This document shows, piece by piece, positions 6,335-11,709 of a DNA stretch of 16,595 nt. Below the pieces are notes generated by a model that was given only the letters and a program-made list of their open reading frames with translations, did no database searches and had not been told where the DNA came from. The DNA is from JAFAVZ01 sp036009105 (GTDB lineage Bacteria; Acidobacteriota; Thermoanaerobaculia; Gp7-AA8). The translations under genes were made by a program, and so were the position numbers. The stretch covers positions 1-16,595 of the forward strand of contig DASYMJ010000124.1 of NCBI GenBank assembly GCA_036009105.1. Direction: 5' to 3'. Each line of letters begins with the position of its first letter. The first letter of the stretch is position 1.

Positions 6335-6454
6335 ATGTTGACCCTCCTCCATGCCACCTCCGCACCGCACCTGCATCCGGCCGAGCTCGCGGCCGTGCTG
6401 CTTCTCGCGACGCTCGGCTTCCTCTGGGCGTTCGTGCCGCGCCGGCGCGCCTGA
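6335..6454 (+). CDS. Putative 39-residue single-pass membrane peptide
   Basis: This short ORF encodes a His-containing N-terminus (residues 1-15), one hydrophobic helix (about 16-33) and a basic end (P-R-R-R-A). The positive-inside rule places the C-terminus in the cytoplasm. Support comes from the TATAGT box just upstream, the compact position 7 bases after the previous gene, and a stop codon that abuts the stop codon of the convergent gene without a gap. I know no family for it. It could be a chance ORF, as high-GC DNA produces many; homologues in related genomes would settle it. Confidence 0.45.
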   Translation: MLTLLHATSAPHLHPAELAAVLLLATLGFLWAFVPRRRA

Positions 6455-7312
6455 TCAGAGGCGGGCGGCGGGCAGCTCGAGGTCGAACGTCTCGCCTCGG
6501 GCCAGGTAGTGCACGCGTCCCTCGAGGCCGGCCTCGCGCACGGCGGCCTGGAACTCCGACAGCGGCGATTTGAAGACGCCGTAGTCGTCGTAGTGGATGG
6601 GGATCGAGGTGCGCGGATTGGTGATGCGGATCATCTCCACGCCCTGCTTTGCATCCATGGTCAGCAGCACGCCGGCGATGCGCGTGCCGCCGAGGTGGAG
6701 GAGGGCGAGGTCGATCTCCGGAAAGCGCTTCGGGATCTCGCGCAGGTGCTCGTGGATGAGCGTATCGCCGGTGATGTAGAGCCGCAGGGCGATGTTCCCG
6801 GTGGGGCCGCGCAGCTCGAGCATGCTCCCCATCACCGGCGGGATCATCGGCCGCAGCATGCCCGGCGCGTGTTTCCCCGGCATGGCCGTGATGCGCATCG
6901 AAGCCGCGCCCTTGGTCACCGTCACCGCCTCCCACGTCTCCAGCGCCAGCGCACGCTCGAAGCCGAGCGCCTTCAGCGCGGCCGCGGCGTGCTTGGTGGT
7001 GACGATCGGCATCGACTTCTCCAGCCGCTTCTCCACCAGCTGATCGAAGTGATCGCCGTGATAGTGCGACAGGAGCACGAAATCGATGGGCGGCAGCTCC
7101 TCGAACGAACGCGCCGGCTCGGTGAGGCGCTGCGAGCGCATGCCGTAGCCGAGGTGGACGTGATCGCCTTTGTGCAGGAAGTTCGGGTCGGTAAGGATGG
7201 TGAAGCCGGCGTAGCGGAGGATCACCGTCGCCGTGCCGATGAACTCGATGCTGCCGCGGGCAAAGTCCGGCGGTGCGTCAGTGGAGGCGATCGCGAGCGT
7301 CCTGTCCGTCAT
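6455..7312 (-). CDS. UlaG-like metallo-beta-lactamase-fold hydrolase
   Basis: This 285-residue cytoplasmic protein has the full metal-binding set of the MBL fold (numbering from the ATG at 7312): H83-x-H85-x-D87-H88 in L-S-H-Y-H-G-D-H-F-D, His148 in P-G-K-H-A-P-G, Asp183 in Y-I-T-G-D-T, and His240 in P-I-H-Y-D-D-Y. The I-E-F-I-G-T-A-T-V-I-L-R-Y opening and the D-P-N-F-L segment are typical of the UlaG/YcbL-type group, which includes the L-ascorbate-6-phosphate lactonase UlaG and many uncharacterised hydrolases. An in-frame TTG at 7333 would add seven residues, but it lies within a hairpin stem, so I prefer the ATG. The gene is last in the minus-strand run, 37 bases after the RutE-like gene. 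Its stop codon abuts that of the 39-residue ORF on the other strand. The substrate is unknown. Confidence 0.85.
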   Translation of the reverse strand: MTDRTLAIASTDAPPDFARGSIEFIGTATVILRYAGFTILTDPNFLHKGDHVHLGYGMRSQRLTEPARSFEELPPIDFVLLSHYHGDHFDQLVEKRLEKSMPIVTTKHAAAALKALGFERALALETWEAVTVTKGAASMRITAMPGKHAPGMLRPMIPPVMGSMLELRGPTGNIALRLYITGDTLIHEHLREIPKRFPEIDLALLHLGGTRIAGVLLTMDAKQGVEMIRITNPRTSIPIHYDDYGVFKSPLSEFQAAVREAGLEGRVHYLARGETFDLELPAARL

Positions 7313-7339
7313 GCGCGTTTGCGTCTGCCGCAAACGTGC
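7313..7339 (-). promoter_or_regulatory. Intercistronic hairpin before the MBL-fold gene
   Basis: CGTTTGCG at 7316-7323 and CGCAAACG at 7329-7336 form a perfect 8-bp stem with a 5-base loop. After one mismatch, two more pairs extend it to 7313 and 7339. It fills most of the gap between the RutE-like and MBL-fold genes and touches the MBL start codon. There is no U-tract, so it is not a classic intrinsic terminator; it could modulate translation or mark an RNA processing site. Confidence 0.4.
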
Positions 7340-7349
7340 CGAAGCGCAG

Positions 7350-7985
7350 CTACAGCAGCGTGCACGCCTCCTCGAAGCCGAGCCGGGGCAGGCGCGGGGT
7401 CAGCTTCGCCGGATCGCCGTAGCCGAGGTTGCACAGGAAGTTCGATTTCACATGTCCCTCCGGGAAGAACTCCTCGGTGCAGTCGGCGCACTCGCGGCCG
7501 GCATCGAAGAACTCGGCGTCGACCTTCGCGTTGTCGAAGCCGGAGATCGGGCCGACGTCGAGGCCGAGGGCGCGCGCGGCGAGCATCAGGTAGGCGCCCT
7601 GCAGTGACGAATTGCGCCGCGCGGTGACGTCCACCAACTCCGGCGCGTTCGCGAAGAGCTCGCCCATGCGCGGGTTGTGCGGAAAGAGCTTCCCCATCTT
7701 GTCGTAGAACTTCATGTCGAAGGCGATGATGGCCGTGACCGGCGCGGTCATCACCTTCTCCACATTGCCGGCCGCCAGCGCGGGCAGCAGCCGCTTCTTC
7801 CCGGCCGGCGTGCGCAGAAAGAGGATGCGCGCCGGGTTGGAGTTCGCACTCGTCGGCGGCCAGCGCATCAGCTCGTACAGCTCGCGCAGCGTCTCGTCGC
7901 TGACCGGCTTGTCCAGCCAGACGTTGTAGGTGCGGGCTTCATGGAAGAGCTGGTCCAGGGCGTGGGAATCGATCGGTTCATGCAT
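7350..7985 (-). CDS. rutE: RutE-like nitroreductase family FMN oxidoreductase
   Basis: The 211-residue sequence follows E. coli RutE closely: A-R-T-Y-N-x-W near 17-23, P-V-S-D-E-T-L-R-E-L-Y-E-L-M (27-40), P-T-S-A-N-S-N-P-A-R (44-53), A-P-V-T-A-I-I-A-F-D (81-90), R-R-N-S-S-L-Q-G-A-Y-L (123-133), G-P-I-S-G-F-D (145-151), and the ending R-L-P-R-L-G-F-E-E-A-C. RutE is an NAD(P)H/FMN enzyme that reduces malonic semialdehyde to 3-hydroxypropionate in uracil breakdown. No other rut gene is visible, so it may act on another aldehyde or nitro compound. Residues about 161-177 hold an extra segment with Cys166-x-x-Cys169 that I do not recall from the E. coli enzyme. The ATG at 7985 has GGGAGG upstream with a 9-base spacing. 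The gene starts 5 bases after the deacylase stop. Confidence 0.85.
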   Translation of the reverse strand: MHEPIDSHALDQLFHEARTYNVWLDKPVSDETLRELYELMRWPPTSANSNPARILFLRTPAGKKRLLPALAAGNVEKVMTAPVTAIIAFDMKFYDKMGKLFPHNPRMGELFANAPELVDVTARRNSSLQGAYLMLAARALGLDVGPISGFDNAKVDAEFFDAGRECADCTEEFFPEGHVKSNFLCNLGYGDPAKLTPRLPRLGFEEACTLL

Positions 7986-7990
7986 GCAAT

Positions 7991-9652
7991 TCAGCCTCCC
8001 GCTGCACGGCGCAGCACGCAGCCGGGCAGCGCGTCGGTCATCTTTCCGCCGCGCAGCACCGGCACGCCGTTGATGAGCACATCGCTGATCCCTTCCGCGT
8101 AGTGGTGCGGATCTTCATACGTCGATGGATCGCGGATCTTCGCCGGATCGAAGACCACCACATCCGCCTTCATCCCGACCCGCAGCGTGCCGCGGTCGGC
8201 GAAGCGCACCCGGGACGCGGCGAGCGACGTCATCTTACGCACCGCCTCCTCCAGCGTGAACAGCTTCTCGTCCCGCACATAGTGGCCGAGGATGCGGGGG
8301 AAGGTGCCGTATGCGCGGGGATGAGCGCCGGTCTCCTTCGCCGCGCCGACCACCGCGCCGGAGTCGGAGCCGACCGCCACCCAGGGCTGCTTCAGCGCGA
8401 ACTTCAAGTCCTCCTCGGAGAGGCCGAAGTAGATGGCGATGGGGGAGGAGATGCTCGCCTCGAACAGGCGCAGCGCCGCCTCGGCCGGCGTGGTGTTCAT
8501 CGCCTTGGCGACGTCCGCCAGCCGCTTGCGCTCGTACTGCTTCATCTCCGCCGTGCCGCCCGGCACGTTGCGCACGAGGATCGACGTGCCATCCCCCACG
8601 CGCAGCGCCTCGGCAACGCGCGCTCGGGTGGGCGGATCCTTCAGCCGCGCCAGGAACGGCAGGTAGCCGCCGTCCAGCGCCCACGCGGGCACCAGGGAGG
8701 TGAGGTCGGTCGAGGTGGCGGTGTACGGATAGACGCTCGATGCGATGTCGAAGCCGCTCTTGCGCGCCGCCTCGATCTTCGCCACCACTTCCGGCATGTG
8801 CCCGCGCATCGTGCCGCCGACTTTCAGATGAAAGGTGTTGACCGGCACCTTCGCCTCGCGCCCGATGCGCAGCGCCTCGTCGAGGGCGGGCAGGATGTCC
8901 GCCGACTCGCTGCGCAGATGGGTCCAATACGCGCCGCCGTACCTGCCGGCGACGCGCGAGAGCGCGATCAGCTCCTCCGTCTTCGCGAAGCGGCCGGGCG
9001 GATAGATGAGGGCGGTGGTGAGGCCCACCGCGCCGGCGCGCATCGACTCGTCGACGATGGCCTCCATCCGCTTCAGCTCCGCGGCCGTCGGCGCGCGGTC
9101 GGCCGTGCCGAGGACGATCTCGCGCGGGTTGGCGGCGCCGATGTAGAACGCGAAGTTGATCGCCGAGCCGCGCTTCTCCAGGAACTGCATGTACTGGGCG
9201 AGCGAGCGCCACGTCACCTCCGGGTAGCCGGGCGGGCGGGTGCGGTTCATCTCCGCGGCCATGGCATCGTTGATCGGGCCGGGCGAGTGCCCCTCGCCCG
9301 TGACCTCGGTCGTGACGCCCTGCCGGATCTTGCCCTCCAGGTGCGGATCGATCAGCACCGCCCCCTCGGAATGGCCGAGAAGGTCGATGAAGCCGGGTGT
9401 GACGACCTGGCCCTTGGCGTCGATGGTCTGTTTGGAGGTGGCGCCGGAAAGGTCGCCGATGGCGACGATCGCGTCGCCGCGGATGCCGACGTCGGCGCGG
9501 TAGCGCGGCTTGCCGGTGCCGTCGATCACTTCGCCGTTGACGATGCGGATGTCGTACGCCGGCGGCGCCCCTTTCGCCGGGGCAGGCGCTTGCGAGGCCG
9601 GCGAAGCGCAGGTGAGGGCGAGGAGCAGGAGAGAGAAGCGCATCGCGACCAT
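7991..9652 (-). CDS. Exported N-acyl-D-amino-acid deacylase (amidohydrolase family)
   Basis: The predicted 553-residue protein starts with a signal peptide (about residues 1-20), so it is probably periplasmic; a second ATG at 9643 (Met4) is equally good. D-aminoacylases remove the acyl group from N-acyl-D-amino acids. Evidence (numbering from 9652): D-I-R-I-V-N-G-E-V-I-D-G-T-G (34-47), P-G-F-I-D (86-90), G-V-T-T-E-V-T-G-E-G-H-S (112-123), W-T-H245-L-R-S-E-S, F-H275-L-K-V-G-G, G-S-D430-S-G, H-P-R-A-Y-G-T-F-P-R (444-453) and the C-terminal G-x-L-R-V-G-M-K-A-D-V-V-V-F-D. The usual H-x-H after P-G-F-I-D is replaced by L-L-G-H-S-E, as in a subfamily I associate with Acidobacteriota. The reading frame stays open to 9820, but that extension overlaps the membrane protein gene and lacks a signal peptide, so I rejected it. 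Confidence 0.87.
   Translation of the reverse strand: MVAMRFSLLLLALTCASPASQAPAPAKGAPPAYDIRIVNGEVIDGTGKPRYRADVGIRGDAIVAIGDLSGATSKQTIDAKGQVVTPGFIDLLGHSEGAVLIDPHLEGKIRQGVTTEVTGEGHSPGPINDAMAAEMNRTRPPGYPEVTWRSLAQYMQFLEKRGSAINFAFYIGAANPREIVLGTADRAPTAAELKRMEAIVDESMRAGAVGLTTALIYPPGRFAKTEELIALSRVAGRYGGAYWTHLRSESADILPALDEALRIGREAKVPVNTFHLKVGGTMRGHMPEVVAKIEAARKSGFDIASSVYPYTATSTDLTSLVPAWALDGGYLPFLARLKDPPTRARVAEALRVGDGTSILVRNVPGGTAEMKQYERKRLADVAKAMNTTPAEAALRLFEASISSPIAIYFGLSEEDLKFALKQPWVAVGSDSGAVVGAAKETGAHPRAYGTFPRILGHYVRDEKLFTLEEAVRKMTSLAASRVRFADRGTLRVGMKADVVVFDPAKIRDPSTYEDPHHYAEGISDVLINGVPVLRGGKMTDALPGCVLRRAAGG
7995..8000 (-). promoter_or_regulatory. Shine-Dalgarno site of the RutE-like gene
   Basis: GGGAGG on the minus strand sits inside the last codons of the deacylase gene, 9 bases before the ATG at 7985. 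Its position supports this start and suggests re-initiation by ribosomes finishing the upstream gene. Confidence 0.6.
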
Positions 9653-9669
9653 GCGGTGCAACGGCGATG

Positions 9670-10200
9670 CTAGCCGGCACGGCCGGCGGCGCTGATTGGC
9701 CAGGCCGCGGCGACCCGTCGCAGCCGGCGCATCGGGAAGGAGTAAATCACCGGCTTCATCGTCATCAGCACCACCGCGCCGGCCGGCGTGACCGTGGCGA
9801 AGAGGCCCCACAGCTCCCACTCCAGCGACTTCGCGCGGTAGAGCGGCCAGTCGATGTCGGGGCCTTCCATCATCCGCAGCAACTGCTTCTGCAAGGGGCC
9901 GACCTTCCAGCCGAAGGCGGCGCCGGACAGCGAGAAGAGAACGATCGACCAGAGGATCCAGCCGGTGCGCAGGAGGGGCAGGCCGATGTGCACCGCGGCG
10001 AGGATGCCGGCGGCGGTGATCACGATCACGCCCGGCACGGTGAACCAGCGGTCGGCGCGGATCAGGCCGCGCAGCGTGTGGGCGATGATCGCGCGGTCCC
10101 GCGTCGCGTCGGCGTGGCGCTTCCAGAAAAGGCCCGTGATGATGTTGCCGAGGAAGAGGATCACCGCGAAGACGTGGATCAGCTTCAGCAGGTGATACAC
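9670..10200 (-). CDS. DUF2269-type integral membrane protein
   Basis: This 176-residue protein has four predicted membrane helices (about 3-25, 52-71, 78-97 and 128-148) and a basic C-terminal tail (R-R-L-R-R-V). The K-L-I-H-V-F-A-V-I-L-F-L-G-N opening with a conserved His in the first helix, and R-A-D-R-W-F-T-V-P-G before the second, fit the DUF2269 family of predicted integral membrane proteins, which have no established function and resemble small haem- or redox-related membrane families. It begins with GTG at 10200, 7 bases after the PIG-L stop, and is followed 17 bases later by the deacylase start, so it is almost certainly cotranscribed with both. The family call rests on pattern memory and is moderately sure. 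Confidence 0.72.
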   Translation of the reverse strand: MYHLLKLIHVFAVILFLGNIITGLFWKRHADATRDRAIIAHTLRGLIRADRWFTVPGVIVITAAGILAAVHIGLPLLRTGWILWSIVLFSLSGAAFGWKVGPLQKQLLRMMEGPDIDWPLYRAKSLEWELWGLFATVTPAGAVVLMTMKPVIYSFPMRRLRRVAAAWPISAAGRAG

Positions 10201-10207
10201 GGGGCGC

Positions 10208-11164
10208 CTATCTCGCGATGGGAAGGCGCGCCGTGGTTGCCTGCGGCAGCGAGACCGGCATCGTGCCGACGAACGCCGGCTGATCGTAGGTGAAGAACAG
10301 CTCGTTGCTGCGCACGTACGCGTTGCGCAGCAGGAACACGTATGGCCGCTGGCTCTTGTAAGTCTGCAGCAGCGCGTCCTTCTTGCGCTGCACGGCGGAG
10401 GTCAGCGGATAGATGGCCCAGGTGAGCGTGCGCATCCGCGCGGGAGGCGCGAGCGCGCGGCGCGGCATCCAGACGAACGACTTGGGGATGCGGCTGACAT
10501 GGATCAGGTAACCGAGGCGCTGCGGCTGCATGCCGAGGTCGTCGAGGGCGAGGTCGGTGATCTCCGCCGCCGCGCTGTGATCGGGATGGAGGTCGAACGG
10601 CACCGGGGCGATGACGGTCGTCGGCCGCACCTGCGTCATCACGCGCTCCATGTCCGCCATCAGGCTGCCGAAGCTGTAGGTGGCGCCGGGCGTCATCGCG
10701 TCTTCGTACGGCACCGCGCGGCGCCCCGTGCCGCGGGAGAGGATGACCGACTCGCGGTTGTCCAGGATCGGCTTCAGACCGCGATCGGGATATCCGAGGA
10801 TGAAGAAGCGATCCTCGGGCACGCCGAGAAACTTCATGGCGGATTTGGCCTCGGCGATGCGGGTGAGGCCGACGGAGAGGTAATTCGAGGCGGTGGGATC
10901 GAGCGTGCGGTGGAGGATGCGGGCCGAGAAGCGGTTGCAATCGCCCGCGGTGAGAAAGACCACGTAAACCTCGGCGCCGGCCGCGACCGCGTCCGCGGCG
11001 TAGCCGCCCGCGCCGATCGCCTCATCGTCGATATGCGGTGCAACGATCAGGATTCGTTCGTGATTCGCTGCTTTCGCAATCTTCGGATACGACTTCACCA
11101 ACGCCTCCCCGCGGACTGGAGTGAGTACGAGCAGCAGGAATGTGATCAGACCGGGGATGAACAC
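10208..11164 (-). CDS. PIG-L (LmbE-like) family deacetylase with N-terminal signal
   Basis: The 318-residue protein opens with a hydrophobic stretch (about 4-18) that serves as a signal peptide or membrane anchor. The PIG-L signature follows: A-P-H44-x-D46-D47-E-A-I-G-A-G-G, and the second metal site D-L-H193-P-D195-H196-S-A-A-A. Family members are Zn-dependent N-deacetylases acting on GlcNAc-type or related substrates (GlcNAc-PI, mycothiol and bacillithiol precursors, chitobiose). Export or membrane attachment suggests action on envelope or external substrates. The start is GTG at 11164; TAAGGT at 11175-11180 (minus strand) lies 10 bases upstream and could be either a weak ribosome-binding site or a -10-like box. 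This is the first gene of the minus-strand run and is divergent from iorA across 86 bases. The exact substrate cannot be read from the sequence. Confidence 0.87.
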   Translation of the reverse strand: MFIPGLITFLLLVLTPVRGEALVKSYPKIAKAANHERILIVAPHIDDEAIGAGGYAADAVAAGAEVYVVFLTAGDCNRFSARILHRTLDPTASNYLSVGLTRIAEAKSAMKFLGVPEDRFFILGYPDRGLKPILDNRESVILSRGTGRRAVPYEDAMTPGATYSFGSLMADMERVMTQVRPTTVIAPVPFDLHPDHSAAAEITDLALDDLGMQPQRLGYLIHVSRIPKSFVWMPRRALAPPARMRTLTWAIYPLTSAVQRKKDALLQTYKSQRPYVFLLRNAYVRSNELFFTYDQPAFVGTMPVSLPQATTARLPIAR

Positions 11165-11250
11165 GACTGGGCCGACCTTACCACGGCGGGTGGCGCTTTT
11201 TACATCCGTTCACCGTTTTCTGAGGTACACATGGTTCAGGAGGTCCCCCC
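11165..11250. promoter_or_regulatory. Divergent intergenic region between the PIG-L run and iorAB
   Basis: These 86 bases must hold promoters in both directions. An AT-rich patch (GCTTTTTACA, 11196-11205) is the likeliest core. No convincing -35/-10 pair could be assigned. The one clear element is a perfect AGGAGGT (11238-11244), 6 bases before the iorA ATG. I see no operator palindrome. Confidence 0.5.
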
Positions 11251-11709
11251 ATGGCTACCCTCACCATCAACGGAAAAACGGCGACCGTCAACGCCGCCCC
11301 GGACACGCCGCTGCTATGGGTGCTGCGCGACGAGCTGACCATGACCGGCACGAAGTTCGGCTGCGGCATGGGTCTGTGCGGCGCATGCACCGTGCTGGCG
11401 GATGGTGAGCCGGTCCGCTCCTGCAGCACGCCTCTGGCGGATGTGGCGGGGAAGAAGATCACCACCATCGAAGGCCTCTCGCCGAACGGCTCGCATCCGC
11501 TGCAGAAGGCGTGGATCGCGGAGAACGTGCCGCAGTGCGGCTACTGCCAGGCCGGCCAGATCATGTCCGCCGCCGCGCTGCTGATGAAGAACCGCAAGCC
11601 GAGCGATGCCGACATCGATGAAGCGATGAACGGGAATCTCTGCCGCTGCGGGACGTACCAGCGCATCCGGCGCGCCATTCATCGCGCGGCGGGCGAGGTG
11701 CAGTCGTGA
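11251..11709 (+). CDS. iorA: Isoquinoline 1-oxidoreductase alpha-type 2Fe-2S subunit
   Basis: This 152-residue small subunit belongs to a molybdenum hydroxylase of the xanthine dehydrogenase superfamily. The plant-ferredoxin-like cluster is bound by Cys38, Cys43, Cys46 and Cys58 (G-C-G-M-G-L-C-G-A-C), and the second, helical-domain cluster by Cys96, Cys99, Cys131 and Cys133 (Q-C-G-Y-C-Q-A-G and N-L-C-R-C-G). Both sets are complete, and the length is that of IorA-like proteins. It passes electrons from the molybdenum site of IorB to an acceptor; no FAD subunit gene is adjacent, as expected for IorAB-type enzymes, where cytochrome c or a quinone takes that role. The perfect AGGAGGT upstream makes the ATG start certain. 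The gene has no signal peptide; it probably crosses the membrane folded and bound to the Tat-directed IorB. Overlap with iorB is 4 bases (GTGA). Confidence 0.92.
   Translation: MATLTINGKTATVNAAPDTPLLWVLRDELTMTGTKFGCGMGLCGACTVLADGEPVRSCSTPLADVAGKKITTIEGLSPNGSHPLQKAWIAENVPQCGYCQAGQIMSAAALLMKNRKPSDADIDEAMNGNLCRCGTYQRIRRAIHRAAGEVQS

Noticed and set aside
8102..9673. Plus-strand frame of 523 codons over the deacylase gene
   Set aside because: Arg/His/Asp-rich translation without motifs; the minus strand carries the full amidohydrolase motif set.
9653..9820. Upstream extension of the deacylase to 9820
   Set aside because: Overlaps the DUF2269-type gene by about 150 bases and would bury the signal peptide; internal ATGs at 9652/9643 fit much better.
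11199..11231. TTTACA with a possible -10 (GAGGTA or TACACA) as promoter of iorA
   Set aside because: No -10 match at 16-18 bases spacing is convincing; spacing to TACACA would be 21 bases.
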